A stretch of 64,000 nt of DNA from Dermabacter hominis NBRC 106157. GTDB lineage: Bacteria > Actinomycetota > Actinomycetes > Actinomycetales > Dermabacteraceae. The translations under genes were made by a program, and so were the position numbers. Numbering within the stretch: the first letter of the stretch is position 1; each line of letters opens with the position of its first letter. Of the stretch, positions 52,406-61,687 are shown piece after piece. The notes under the pieces were generated by a model that was not told where the DNA came from, ran no database searches, and saw only the letters and a program-made list of their open reading frames with translations. The stretch is taken from assembly GCF_001570785.1 (NCBI RefSeq), contig NZ_BCSI01000001.1:124001-188000 (forward strand), in the 5' to 3' direction.

Positions 52406-53935
52406 TTACTCGTTGTCCTCTTCGTCGGGCCCGCCGAATTCGAGCTCGTGGTGCCCGTCGGTGCTGAATCGTGTGCCGAGGCTCTTTGCGTACTCGAAAG
52501 CCTCGATGTTGAGCAGCGCCTCGTGTGCGAGCTCAGCGGCGGCTTTGCGATCCACCTTTCCGCTGTCGAGGCGGGGGAGGGAGCCCGTCGTCAGGACACT
52601 GCGGGGAATTTCGTGCCGCGCGAAACCGGCATCGGTAAGGGCAGTCGCGACCGTCAGCTGCGCCTGGAGATCCGCCGTCCACGTTTGTGTGGGTATCGCT
52701 CCCTCAACCTTTGGAACGGTGAGGGCCACCGCCATCTGGCCCCACTCCTTCGACTCGACGGGAACGACGAGAACTTCGCGAAACTCGCCCGTGCCCTCGA
52801 GCACGCGCTCAAGGGCCTGGGGAACGATTTTGCGCCCGCCCGAGATGATGACGTCATCCGCACGCCCAAGGATGGTGAGGCGCGTGAGACCGGTGGCCTT
52901 GTCGCGGGTGAGACGTGCGAGGTCACTCGTGCGCAAGAGGCGCGTTGCGGCGAGCTCGGGTGTCGAAAAGAAGCGGCGGCGCGAATCGGCATCGTTGCCG
53001 TCGACATTCGTGAACGCACCTGTCTCGTAGATGTATCCGAGCGCGATCGACGGCCCCGTAATCATGAGCTGATCCTCATCGTTGACCTTGAGTTCGACAC
53101 CCTGGAGGGGGAGACCGTTGTAGACGCAGCCACCGGCGGTCTCACTCGAGCCGTAGGTCGTGACGATCCGCGCGCCGAGCTCTCGCGCGCGATCGAGGAG
53201 CTCAGGGGCAGTCGCGGCGCCGCCCACGAGGACCATCTCGAAACGGGAGAAGGCGCGCGATACAGCGGCATCACCTGCTTCGGCCGCGCTCACGATTCGT
53301 TCGAGCTGCGTGGGAACGAAGGAGGTGTAAAGTGGCAGGTCAGCGAGGGCCTGATCGCTACGGACACGTGCGTCCCAGCGCTCCATTGCACCCGTCAGCA
53401 CCGTCGCATCGAAATGGCCCGAAAGGTCCACGAGCGGCGCGAGTGCGCCAGGAAGCCCGTCGTGATCGTCGAGTCCCAGAAGTGTGCTTGCCACGCTCGC
53501 CCGAGCGATGACCTGCACGCCCGCGATGTGCGTGGGGGGAAGAAACAGCATCCAGGCACCGTGCGAGCCGAGCTCGTAGGCGGTCGCGTGAATCGAGGCC
53601 TTGAGGCTCTGGATCGAGTGCGCGACAGACTTCGGCGTCCCGGTGGAACCGGAGGTCGGCACCACGAGGGCGATCTCGCGCGGATCGGGCTCACGTACCC
53701 CCGCGTCTGAACGCGCACACGTACAGCCCGCGCACGCGTTTTCGCGCGGTTTCGCGCATTCGAGCGGGCCGATCAGCTCAGGTCGCTCATGGGCGCCGAG
53801 CCAGAGGCGAGCGGTACCAGCGAGGGCCTCGCCGATGCCGCGCGCGTACTGAGCTTGCGAGCACACGGTCCCATCGAACGGGCCGGGCGTTAGCCACGGA
53901 AGCGACTCGCGGTCGGGGGTATGTGAGGTGCTCAC
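52406..53935 (-). CDS. menE: o-Succinylbenzoate--CoA ligase (AMP-forming)
   Basis: ANL-superfamily enzyme activating o-succinylbenzoate. 509 residues from GTG 53935 with AAAGGAG upstream. ATP loop ALVVPTSGSTGTPKSVAHS, adenylate motif ITTYGSSETAGGCVYN and TILGRADDVIISGGRKIVPQ with the hinge are clear. A late Lys (DSGKVDRKAAAEL) is the conserved catalytic lysine. The N-terminus is longer than E. coli MenE but usual for actinobacteria. Followed immediately by menA; menB lies upstream across a 57-base gap holding a palindrome. Confidence 0.92.
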   Translation of the reverse strand: MSTSHTPDRESLPWLTPGPFDGTVCSQAQYARGIGEALAGTARLWLGAHERPELIGPLECAKPRENACAGCTCARSDAGVREPDPREIALVVPTSGSTGTPKSVAHSIQSLKASIHATAYELGSHGAWMLFLPPTHIAGVQVIARASVASTLLGLDDHDGLPGALAPLVDLSGHFDATVLTGAMERWDARVRSDQALADLPLYTSFVPTQLERIVSAAEAGDAAVSRAFSRFEMVLVGGAATAPELLDRARELGARIVTTYGSSETAGGCVYNGLPLQGVELKVNDEDQLMITGPSIALGYIYETGAFTNVDGNDADSRRRFFSTPELAATRLLRTSDLARLTRDKATGLTRLTILGRADDVIISGGRKIVPQALERVLEGTGEFREVLVVPVESKEWGQMAVALTVPKVEGAIPTQTWTADLQAQLTVATALTDAGFARHEIPRSVLTTGSLPRLDSGKVDRKAAAELAHEALLNIEAFEYAKSLGTRFSTDGHHELEFGGPDEEDNE

Positions 53936-53963
53936 GCGTGCTCCTTTCGGTGAAGAATGTCGA

Positions 53964-53992
53964 TCCGACGCTTGCCGGCAACCGTCGGAACC
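53964..53992 (-). repeat. Inverted pair of the TCCGACG motif between menB and menE
   Basis: A near-perfect 24-base palindrome (CCGACG-C-TTGCC-GGCAA-C-CGTCGG) directly after the menB stop. It is almost identical to 13839-13868. It may act as an attenuator or terminator between menB and menE. Confidence 0.75.
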
Positions 53993-54973
53993 CTAGCCCT
54001 GTGGGTGGGGGAAGGCCGACCAATCCGGTTCGCGCTTTTCGAGAAACGCATCGCGCCCTTCGACCGCTTCGTCGGTCATGTAGGCGAGGCGTGTGGCCTC
54101 GCCCGCGAAAACCTGCTGGCCCATGAGGCCGTCGTCGGCGAGGTTGAAGGCGAACTTGAGCATGCGAATTGCCTGCGGGGACTTCGTGCCGATCACGTGG
54201 GCCATGCGCAGGGCCTCGTTTTCGAGTTCCTCGTGGGGCACGACGTGATTGACGGCCCCCCAGTTGTAGGCATCCTCCGCCGAGTACTCCTCGGCGAGGA
54301 AAAAGATTTCGCGCGCGCGCTTTTGCCCGACCTGCTTCGCGAGGTACGCGCTCCCGTAGCCGCCGTCGAAGCTGCCCACATTCGCGTCAGTCTGCTTGAA
54401 GCGCGCGTGCTCCCTACTTGCGATCGAGAGGTCGGCGACGACGTGCAGAGAGTGACCACCGCCGGCGGCCCAGCCGTTGACCGCGGCGATCACGACCTTG
54501 CCCATCGTGCGGATGAGACGCTGAACCTCGAGGATGTGGAGGCGGCCTGCGCTTTCCGGGCGGATCGATTCGGCCGTGTCGCCGTCGGCATACCGGTACC
54601 CGCTGCGCGAGCGGATCCGCTGGTCCCCGCCCGAGCAGAACGCCCACACGCCGTCCTTGGGGGCGGGGCCGTTACCCGTAAGAATGATGACGCCCACGCT
54701 CGGGTCGAGTCGTGCGTGATCGAACGCGCGGTACAGCTCGTCGACCGTGTGCGGGCGAAAGGCATTGCGCACCTCGGGCCGGTCAAACGCGATGCGTACG
54801 GCGTTGAGATCCCGGCACTGTTCCTCGCCGCGCTCATCGCGCGTGCGCTCGACTGCGCGATGGTAGGTGATGTCCGTGAACGGTGCGGAGCCAAGTTCGG
54901 CCGCGCCGATGTCACGCCAACGATTGGGGTCGAACGTCGCGGATACGGGGGTGGGAAGTGGCGCTGCAGTCAT
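53993..54973 (-). CDS. menB: 1,4-dihydroxy-2-naphthoyl-CoA synthase
   Basis: Crotonase-fold enzyme that closes the naphthoquinone ring. 326 residues from ATG 54973; longer than E. coli MenB (285) because of N-terminal and linker insertions. Segments: TRDERGEEQCRDLNAVRIAF, FCSGGDQRIRSRSGY (oxyanion glycine), VNGWAAGGGHSLHVVADLSI, and DANVGSFDGGYGSAYLAKQVGQKRA, which contains the catalytic Asp. A TAAACT hexamer ends 7 bases before the ATG, so the mRNA is probably leaderless. Divergent from phosphoketolase. Confidence 0.95.
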   Translation of the reverse strand: MTAAPLPTPVSATFDPNRWRDIGAAELGSAPFTDITYHRAVERTRDERGEEQCRDLNAVRIAFDRPEVRNAFRPHTVDELYRAFDHARLDPSVGVIILTGNGPAPKDGVWAFCSGGDQRIRSRSGYRYADGDTAESIRPESAGRLHILEVQRLIRTMGKVVIAAVNGWAAGGGHSLHVVADLSIASREHARFKQTDANVGSFDGGYGSAYLAKQVGQKRAREIFFLAEEYSAEDAYNWGAVNHVVPHEELENEALRMAHVIGTKSPQAIRMLKFAFNLADDGLMGQQVFAGEATRLAYMTDEAVEGRDAFLEKREPDWSAFPHPQG

Positions 54974-54980
54974 GATGTCA

Positions 54981-54986
54981 AGTTTA
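54981..54986 (-). promoter_or_regulatory. -10 element TAAACT, leaderless
   Basis: On minus, TAAACT ends 7 bases before ATG 54973 of menB, with no ribosome site. Confidence 0.45.
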
Positions 54987-55152
54987 AAGCTTCGTGTGAA
55001 AAGCACGCCGTCTCAGGCCCGAAACCACCCAAGCGCTCATGAAAAATGAGGCGTAGACTACATTAAGCAATCGGCATTGGCGCATGAGTGGCGCTGCCGC
55101 CCTGCGTCGTGTCGCCCCACTAGTGCAAGTCCCGTAGAGGGCAGGGAGAGAC

Positions 55153-57615
55153 ATGAGCTCCGCACACGAATGGCCGAACGAGCCATCCCATCCACTCACC
55201 TCCGAAGAAGCCCATCAGCTCAATTCGTGGTGGCGCGCCGCGAACTATCTTTCGGTGGGCCAGATCTACCTCATGAACAACCCGCTTTTGCGGAAGCCAC
55301 TTTCGCGCGATGACGTGAAGCCGCGCCTGCTTGGCCACTGGGGTACTACCCCAGGGCTCACGTTCCTGTACGCGCACGCGAACCGCGCGATCAAGCAGCG
55401 CGGCCTCAACGCGTTTTACGTGACGGGCCCAGGCCACGGCGGCCCGGGCCTCGTTGCCGCGAGCTACCTCGAAGGCACCTACACCGAGACCTACCCCGCG
55501 ATCACGAAGGACGAACGCGGCCTCACGAAGCTGTTCACGCAGTTCTCGTTCCCCGGCGGCATCCCCTCGCACGTCGCCCCCGAAACCCCCGGCTCGATTC
55601 ACGAGGGCGGCGAGCTCGGCTACGCGCTCTCGCACGCGTACGGTGCGGTGCTCGACAACCCCGATCAGATCGCTTTCACGGTCGTGGGCGACGGCGAAGC
55701 CGAGACGGGTCCGCTCGCGACGAGCTGGCACTCGAACAAGTTCCTCAACCCGAAGAACGATGGCGTTGTGCTGCCGATTCTCCACCTCAATGGGTACAAG
55801 ATCGCGAATCCCACCGTTCTTGCGCGCATCAGCGAGGATGAGCTTCGCTCGCTCATGGTCGGTTACGGTCACACCCCTCTGTTCTTCGAAGGTGGCTTCG
55901 ACGACGAGCCGATCGAAGAGACGCACAAGCGTTTCGCGGCGGTACTCGACGAGGCGCTCGACATGATTGCCGACATTAAAAAGCGCGCCGCCGAGGGTGA
56001 CATCGAGCGTCCCATGTGGCCGATGATCGTGTTCCGCACGCCGAAGGGCTGGACCGGCCCGAAGGAAATCGACGGCAAGAAGACAGAGGGCTCGTGGCGC
56101 AGCCACCAGGTGCCGCTCGCGAGCGCACGCGACACCGATCAGCACCTGAACGACCTGCGCGAATGGCTCGAGTCCTACAAGATCGAGGAGCTCGTCGACG
56201 AGGACGGCGCGTTCATCGACGAGGTCGTCGATGCTGCGCCGGCGGGGCTTAAGCGCATGAGCGCCAACCCGATTACGAACGGCGGCGAGGTCCTCCACGA
56301 CCTCGTGCTCCCCGACTTCCGTGAGTACGGCGTCGACGTTCCCCACCACGGCGGAACGAATTCCGAGGCCACTCGCGTTCTTGGCACGTGGCTGCGCGAC
56401 GTCGTCAAGAACAACATGCATAACTTCCGCGTGTTCGGCCCCGATGAAACTGCCTCGAACCGCCTCCAGGCGATCTACGAAGTCTCGGGAAAGCAGTGGA
56501 ATGGCGAGTTCGAAGACCACGACGCCGCCGAGAATCTCGCGCAAGAGGGCCGCGTCATGGAGATGCTCTCCGAGCACCAGATGCAGGGCTGGCTCGAGGG
56601 CTACCTGCTGACGGGCCGCCACGGCCTTTTCTCGAGCTACGAGGCGTTTATTCACATCGTCGATTCGATGGTGAACCAGCACGCCAAGTGGCTCAAGGTC
56701 ACGAATGAGATCGAGTGGCGCCGCCCCATCGCCTCGCTCAACTACCTCCTGAGCTCGCACGTGTGGCGCCAGGACCACAACGGCTTCAGCCACCAGGATC
56801 CGGGCTTCATCGATCACGTGGTGAACAAGAAGAGCGAAGTTGTGCGCGTATACCTTCCGCCGGACGCCAACACGCTGCTGTCGACCTACGATCACTGCTT
56901 GCGTTCGCGCCAGTACATCAACGTGGTCGTCGCCGGCAAGCAGCCGAACCCGAACTGGCTCACGATGGACGAGGCGATCGTGCACTGCACGCGCGGCATC
57001 GGCATTTGGGAGTGGGCAGGAACCGAGGTCGACGGCGAAGGCGTGGACGTTGTGCTCGGCTGCGCCGGCGATATCCCGACGATCGAGACCCTCGCGGCGG
57101 CGAAGATTCTCCGCGAGGAGATCCCCGAGCTGCGCGTGCGCGTTGTGAACGTCGTGGACCTCATGCGCCTCCAGCATGAGCGTGAGCACCCGCACGGTCT
57201 TTCCGAGAAGGACTTCGACGGCCTCTTCGGCAAGGACATTCCGGTGGTGTTCGCCTACCACGGCTACCCGTGGCTTATTCACCGTCTCGCGTACCGCCAC
57301 GACCCGAACGCGCGCATTCACGTGCGCGGGTACAAGGAAGAGGGCACGACGACGACGCCGTTCGACATGCTCATGCGTAACGACATCGATCGTTTCCACC
57401 TCGTCATGGACGTGATCGACCACGTCGATTCGCTCGGTACGCAGTACGCGGGACTGCGCCAGCGCATGTCTGACGAGCGCATTCGCGCCCGGCAGTACGC
57501 GTTCACGCACGGCGCCGACATTCCCGAGGTCGCGAACTGGGTGTGGGACGATGAGCAGCACGATGCGGCTATCGCGAGCGAGGCCGTGAACGTGACGGGC
57601 GGCGACAACGAGTAG
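55153..57615 (+). CDS. xfp: Xylulose-5-phosphate/fructose-6-phosphate phosphoketolase
   Basis: TPP enzyme cleaving xylulose-5-P or fructose-6-P with phosphate to acetyl-phosphate. 820 residues, full length for the family. Motifs: [60 protein letters not shown], the TPP pyrophosphate site [20 protein letters not shown], and [22 protein letters not shown] precedes ATG 55153. It lies among menaquinone genes but is transcribed on its own; with pntAB it points to a flexible central metabolism. A repeat hairpin follows and may terminate it. Confidence 0.96.
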   Translation: MSSAHEWPNEPSHPLTSEEAHQLNSWWRAANYLSVGQIYLMNNPLLRKPLSRDDVKPRLLGHWGTTPGLTFLYAHANRAIKQRGLNAFYVTGPGHGGPGLVAASYLEGTYTETYPAITKDERGLTKLFTQFSFPGGIPSHVAPETPGSIHEGGELGYALSHAYGAVLDNPDQIAFTVVGDGEAETGPLATSWHSNKFLNPKNDGVVLPILHLNGYKIANPTVLARISEDELRSLMVGYGHTPLFFEGGFDDEPIEETHKRFAAVLDEALDMIADIKKRAAEGDIERPMWPMIVFRTPKGWTGPKEIDGKKTEGSWRSHQVPLASARDTDQHLNDLREWLESYKIEELVDEDGAFIDEVVDAAPAGLKRMSANPITNGGEVLHDLVLPDFREYGVDVPHHGGTNSEATRVLGTWLRDVVKNNMHNFRVFGPDETASNRLQAIYEVSGKQWNGEFEDHDAAENLAQEGRVMEMLSEHQMQGWLEGYLLTGRHGLFSSYEAFIHIVDSMVNQHAKWLKVTNEIEWRRPIASLNYLLSSHVWRQDHNGFSHQDPGFIDHVVNKKSEVVRVYLPPDANTLLSTYDHCLRSRQYINVVVAGKQPNPNWLTMDEAIVHCTRGIGIWEWAGTEVDGEGVDVVLGCAGDIPTIETLAAAKILREEIPELRVRVVNVVDLMRLQHEREHPHGLSEKDFDGLFGKDIPVVFAYHGYPWLIHRLAYRHDPNARIHVRGYKEEGTTTTPFDMLMRNDIDRFHLVMDVIDHVDSLGTQYAGLRQRMSDERIRARQYAFTHGADIPEVANWVWDDEQHDAAIASEAVNVTGGDNE

Positions 57616-57640
57616 CCCCCGCCACCTCCCCTTTCCTGAA

Positions 57641-57708
57641 TTGCATAGAGGTTGTGGGGGTTTGCGAGGGGCGAGACCTCGCGGATAACCCCCACAACCC
57701 TTATGTAA
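57641..57708 (+). repeat. Palindromic repeat element, intact copy
   Basis: Outer arms 57641-57662 (TTGCATAGAGGTTGTGGGGG..) and 57687-57708 are inverted with about three mismatches; inner arms GCGAGG (57664-57669) and CCTCGC (57677-57682) give a second stem. It lies 25 bases after the phosphoketolase stop and can form a long hairpin. Related arms: 25141, 28920, 57877. Confidence 0.8.
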
Positions 57709-57748
57709 TCCGGGTGGCCCGCACTTGCGTCCACTCAGCCCCTCCTCC

Positions 57749-57843
57749 CAGCCCTTTGTCCACCCGTCCGCCCTTTATCCCCCGCTAGCCCTTGTCCTCC
57801 CGCTGGCCATGTCCACCGGCTAGCCCTTCTCCTCCCGCTGGCC
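57749..57843 (+). repeat. Imperfect tandem repeat, C-rich
   Basis: GCTAGCCCTTGTCCTCCCGC... occurs at 57784-57808 and, with one change, at 57819-57843 (period 35). A more diverged unit precedes at about 57750. Confidence 0.7.
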
Positions 57844-57876
57844 CTAGCCCACCCGACCGCGCGAACGGAACCACCA

Positions 57877-57903
57877 TTACCCCCACAACTCCTATGCAAT
57901 TCG
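57877..57903 (-). repeat. Single arm of the dispersed palindromic repeat, overlapping the menC start codon
   Basis: TTACCCCCACAACTCCTATG followed by CAATTCG; it matches the right arm at 57687. The ATG of menC (57894) is inside the repeat. Confidence 0.7.
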
Positions 57904-58871
57904 AAGGACAGATCGAGCGCATCGAGATCGTGCGCATCCCCATGCGCACGCGCTTTCGCGGCATCGACGTGCGGGAGGCGGCTCTCTTGCGCGGCCCCGC
58001 AGGCTGGGGCGAGTTCTCGCCGTTTCTCGAATACGGCCCCGAGGAGGCCTCGGCCTGGCTCGCCGCCGCTCTCGAGCAGGCCACCCTTCCCTTCCCGGAG
58101 CCCTTGCGCCCCCGCATTCCCATCAACGCGACGATCCCCGTCGTGAGCCCGGAGCGCGCGTACGCACTTGCCCGGTCGTTCGGCGCCGCCACCGCGAAAG
58201 TGAAGGTGTCCGACGCTAGCTGCGCCCACAGCGATGATCTGGCGCGAGTCGCGGCCGTGCGGGAAGCCCTGGGTGATGAGGCCAGAATTCGGGTGGATGC
58301 GAACGCCTCGTGGGAGGTGAGTGAGGCGATCGAGAAGATCCGCGAACTCGATCGCGCAGCCGGCGGTCTCGAATACGTCGAGCAACCGTGCGCGAGCGTC
58401 CGCGAGCTTGCCGAGGTGAGGCGCGACGTGCGCGTGAAGATCGCCGCGGACGAATCGGTGCGCAAAGCCGACGATCCCCTCGCGGTAGCGCGCGCGAAGG
58501 CCGCCGACATCCTTGTCATGAAGGCGCAGCCGCTCGGGGGAGTGCGGCGCGCCCTTGCGCTTGCGGAGCAAGCGGGACTGCCGGTTGTGGTGTCGAGCGC
58601 GCTCGAAACGTCGGTCGGCCTCAGCGCTGGTCTCGCGTTCGCGGCGGCTCTTCCTGAGCTCGAGCATGCGTGCGGGCTTGGCACGGCGAGGCTCCTCGAG
58701 GGGGACGTGTGCGAGCGCCCGCTCGTGAGTGATGACGGCACGCTTCCCGCGGGGCGCATCGACGTGAGCGAGGAATTCATTGAGAAGTACCGCGCGAGTG
58801 AGAGTCGCGCGCGCGAATGGCATGTGCGCATTTCCCAGGCAGCCGAGGTGCTCGAGGCGCGCACGCGGTAG
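57894..58871 (+). CDS. menC: o-Succinylbenzoate synthase
   Basis: Enolase-superfamily dehydratase making o-succinylbenzoate from SHCHC. 325 residues from ATG 57894 (MQFEGQIERIEIVRIPMRTR). Catalytic lysine motif AKVKVSD, metal ligands in RVDANASW (Asp), EYVEQPCASV (Glu) and IAADESV (Asp), and the second lysine in LVMKAQPLGG are all in place. No ribosome site precedes the ATG and the codon lies in a repeat arm; the frame stays open for 34 more codons of Pro-rich, non-protein-like sequence, so the true start is uncertain. menD follows after 17 bases. Confidence 0.9.
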   Translation: MQFEGQIERIEIVRIPMRTRFRGIDVREAALLRGPAGWGEFSPFLEYGPEEASAWLAAALEQATLPFPEPLRPRIPINATIPVVSPERAYALARSFGAATAKVKVSDASCAHSDDLARVAAVREALGDEARIRVDANASWEVSEAIEKIRELDRAAGGLEYVEQPCASVRELAEVRRDVRVKIAADESVRKADDPLAVARAKAADILVMKAQPLGGVRRALALAEQAGLPVVVSSALETSVGLSAGLAFAAALPELEHACGLGTARLLEGDVCERPLVSDDGTLPAGRIDVSEEFIEKYRASESRAREWHVRISQAAEVLEARTR

Positions 58872-58876
58872 CCCGG

Positions 58877-58882
58877 TAGGCT
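58877..58882 (+). promoter_or_regulatory. -10 element TAGGCT before menD, leaderless
   Basis: TAGGCT ends 6 bases before ATG 58889, inside the 17-base menC-menD gap. Confidence 0.4.
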
Positions 58883-58888
58883 GGGGAC

Positions 58889-60553
58889 ATGCATATTTCC
58901 GCCCCGCCTCGTGCCGGTTCGGGCGCGCTTGAGGCCGCACACGCCTTTCTTTCCTCCCTCATCGCGTGCGGGCTTCGCCACCTCGTGCTTGCCCCCGGAT
59001 CGCGCTCGGCTCCGCTCGCCTATGCAGCCAGTGCCCTCGCCGAGCGCACAAGCACGGCATTCGAGGTGCACGTGCGCCACGATGAGCGATCCGCGGCGTT
59101 TACGGCCCTCGGGCTTAGTCGAGCTGGTGAGCTGGCCGCCGTCGGAACGACGAGCGGAACCGCGACCGCACACCTGCTTGCCGCCGCCATGGAAGCCCAC
59201 CACAGCGGTATACCCCTCGTGCTGCTCACGGCCGACCGACCGGCCGAGCTACGTGGGACCGGGGCGAACCAAACGACGTACCAGGCGGGGCTTTTTTCGC
59301 CGTTCACCGTGCTCAACATCGACCTTCCCGCGCCCGGTGCCCACGAGGCGAGCCACACCGATGTTCGGCTCGCGGTGGACACGGCGGCGCGCGCGGCCCA
59401 CGCCGCCCTCGAATCTCCAGGGCCCGTGCACCTCAACCTCGGTTTTCGCGATCCGCTCGCGGCGACGTGGGCGACAGCCGAGCGTGCCGAGGACGTGCTC
59501 CGCATTCCCGAGCACGCTGCTTCGGCGGACCGCGCCGGTGTTCCCCTCCGCGATCTGCCCGCCCGCACCGTCGTCGTCGCCGGCGACGGGTATGACTCCG
59601 GGCGCCGAGCTGCCGCGCTCGCCACACACCTAGGCCTGCCGCTTTTCGCCGAACCGAGCAGCAATGCACGCACGCGCGCAGACGTCCTCGTACCCATGTA
59701 CCCGGAGGCGATCGCGCACGTCATGGGCACGGAAGCCCACGAGCTTCGACCGAGAACTGTCATCGTCGTGGGCCACCCCACGCTTTCTCGGCCCGTGATG
59801 CGGCAACTTCTCGGCGCGAGCGACATCGAGGTCATCCTCGAAAGCAGCCGCCTTGAATGGCCCGATGCGCCCCGCAACGCCACGCGCATCATTCCCCTGA
59901 TCGACGTCGAAACCTCGAGCCTCGCCGAGGAACAGCCGAGTTACCTCGACGCGTGGAAGGAACTCGGCAGAGAACTCGACGCACGCGGCCGTGAGCGCCT
60001 CGCGCCGCAAGCCGTGGCCGCGCTCGCGGTATGGGAGGCTTGCGCGCAGGACCGCGCCCCACTCGTGCTCGGCGCAAGTTCCCTCATCCGCGATCTCGAA
60101 CAGCACGCGGGATCGAACAATGCGCGCGTGTATGCCAATCGCGGTCTCGCGGGAATCGACGGCACCGTGTCGATGGCGAGCGGCATTGCCCTCGCCGAAC
60201 GAAATCGCACGCGCGTCCTCCTCGGCGATGTGAGCGCGATTCACGATCTCACGGGTTTTGTCATCGGCCCCACCGAGCGCGAGCCTGAACTCGACATTGT
60301 GATCGTGGACGACAATGGCGGGCGCATCTTCTCGGGCCTTGAGCATCAGGGGGCGCTTAGCTCGGTTCTCGAGCGGTTTTTCACGACGCCTCATGGGGTT
60401 GATTTGGCTTCGGCGATCGAGGGGCTCGGCGTTCAGGTTGAGCGGTGTGCTCCCGGTGAACTCTCAGGGCGCCTGTCGACCGCCTCACACAACGCTCGCC
60501 GCCGGGTGTTTTTTGTGGATATCGGAAGCGAACGTTCAGGAAACGGGGTTTAG
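58889..60553 (+). CDS. menD: 2-Succinyl-5-enolpyruvyl-6-hydroxy-3-cyclohexene-1-carboxylate synthase
   Basis: TPP enzyme joining isochorismate and 2-oxoglutarate early in menaquinone synthesis. 554 residues. LAPGSRSAPLAYA and VRHDERSAAFTALGLSRA are MenD N-terminal motifs, with a TSGTATAHLLAAAMEAHHS region; the TPP/Mg2+ site is LLGDVSAIHDLTGF ... IVDDNGGRIFSGLEHQG. The segment TADRPAELRGTGANQTTYQ is typical too. Probably transcribed with menC and also from its own leaderless promoter. Confidence 0.95.
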   Translation: MHISAPPRAGSGALEAAHAFLSSLIACGLRHLVLAPGSRSAPLAYAASALAERTSTAFEVHVRHDERSAAFTALGLSRAGELAAVGTTSGTATAHLLAAAMEAHHSGIPLVLLTADRPAELRGTGANQTTYQAGLFSPFTVLNIDLPAPGAHEASHTDVRLAVDTAARAAHAALESPGPVHLNLGFRDPLAATWATAERAEDVLRIPEHAASADRAGVPLRDLPARTVVVAGDGYDSGRRAAALATHLGLPLFAEPSSNARTRADVLVPMYPEAIAHVMGTEAHELRPRTVIVVGHPTLSRPVMRQLLGASDIEVILESSRLEWPDAPRNATRIIPLIDVETSSLAEEQPSYLDAWKELGRELDARGRERLAPQAVAALAVWEACAQDRAPLVLGASSLIRDLEQHAGSNNARVYANRGLAGIDGTVSMASGIALAERNRTRVLLGDVSAIHDLTGFVIGPTEREPELDIVIVDDNGGRIFSGLEHQGALSSVLERFFTTPHGVDLASAIEGLGVQVERCAPGELSGRLSTASHNARRRVFFVDIGSERSGNGV

Positions 60554-60562
60554 ATCACGCCT

Positions 60563-61687
60563 ATGAAGAAATCACCGTCGTGGCTCGCGACCGCCACCCT
60601 CGTCATCGTTGGCATGCTCCTCTCATCGATCTTCACGATCGGTGCGACAACCGGCCTCGGTCTCATGTTCTGGGGAGCGCCCGGTGAGGCCTCGCGCAGC
60701 AAGGCGCAGTCGGGGACCCCGGCTGAAAGGGTCGGCCACGGTGGTGACGTTGTCGAGGACTCGTGGGTCGATACCGCCCGCGTTATCGCGCCGAGCACGG
60801 TTTCGATTCGCGTTGATACCGGCAACGGCGGTTCCGAAGGCACGGGCATTGTGTACAACGGCAAGGGCACGATCGTGACGAATGCGCACGTGGTCGCGGG
60901 CGCGATCCTCATTAACGTGACAACCTCCGATGGGCGGACGTTCGATGCGACCCTCATCGGTTCGGATGAAAGCACCGACATCGCACTCGTTCGCCTCTCC
61001 AACCCGCCGAAGGACCTCACCCCGGCGACGTTCGCGGATTCCTCCGCCCTTACGGTGGGGCAGGATGTCATGGCGATGGGCACGCCTCTCGGTCTCGCGA
61101 ACACGGCGACGACCGGCATCGTTTCGGCGCTCAACCGCCCCGTTGTTACGCGCCCGGAGCGCAGCGAAAACCAAGACCCCTCGACCGCGTCGTACACGTC
61201 AGCGATCCAGACCGATGCCTCGGTGAACCCCGGTAACTCGGGCGGCCCGCTCGTCAACCGCGCCGGCGAGGTGATCGGCATTAACTCTTCGATCGCGTCG
61301 AACGCGTCGAAGAGCGAGGGAGCGGGCAGTATTGGTCTCGGGTTCGCGATCCCCTCAAACACCGTGAAGCTCATCGCGGAACAGCTTGCGAAAGGTGGCA
61401 AGGCTAAGCACGCATTCCTCGGTGTGCGCATCAAGGACGGCGAAGCCAACACGGGGTCAGCCGTGGTTCAGGGCGCCCACGTCGTCGAGGTGACTGCGGA
61501 TAGCGCCGCGGCCAAGGCCGGAATCGCCAATGCGGATCTCGTGACCAAGGTCGACGACGTTCAGATCGGCTCCTCGTCGGCGCTGACCGCGTACGTGCGC
61601 AGTCTCGAGGTGGGCAGCACCCACACGTTTACCGTGCTGCGCGATGGGAAAGAGCGGACCGTCGATATCACGCTTCAGGGGAGCTAA
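60563..61687 (+). CDS. HtrA/DegP-type trypsin-like serine protease with PDZ domain
   Basis: Membrane-anchored quality-control protease. 374 residues: one N-terminal membrane segment (~8-36), linker, protease domain (~65-275) and PDZ domain (~280-372, AFLGVRIKDGEA, AAAKAGIANADLVTKVDDVQIG). The catalytic triad is His109 (VTNAHVV), Asp139 (STDIALVRL) and Ser226 (GNSGGPLVN). It starts 9 bases after menD, same strand, so it may be read through. Its end overlaps the convergent menF by 20 bases. Confidence 0.95.
   Translation: MKKSPSWLATATLVIVGMLLSSIFTIGATTGLGLMFWGAPGEASRSKAQSGTPAERVGHGGDVVEDSWVDTARVIAPSTVSIRVDTGNGGSEGTGIVYNGKGTIVTNAHVVAGAILINVTTSDGRTFDATLIGSDESTDIALVRLSNPPKDLTPATFADSSALTVGQDVMAMGTPLGLANTATTGIVSALNRPVVTRPERSENQDPSTASYTSAIQTDASVNPGNSGGPLVNRAGEVIGINSSIASNASKSEGAGSIGLGFAIPSNTVKLIAEQLAKGGKAKHAFLGVRIKDGEANTGSAVVQGAHVVEVTADSAAAKAGIANADLVTKVDDVQIGSSSALTAYVRSLEVGSTHTFTVLRDGKERTVDITLQGS

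Noticed and set aside
55120-57561. 813-codon minus-strand open frame opposite phosphoketolase
   Set aside because: Antisense shadow of a fully conserved gene; no recognisable protein sequence.
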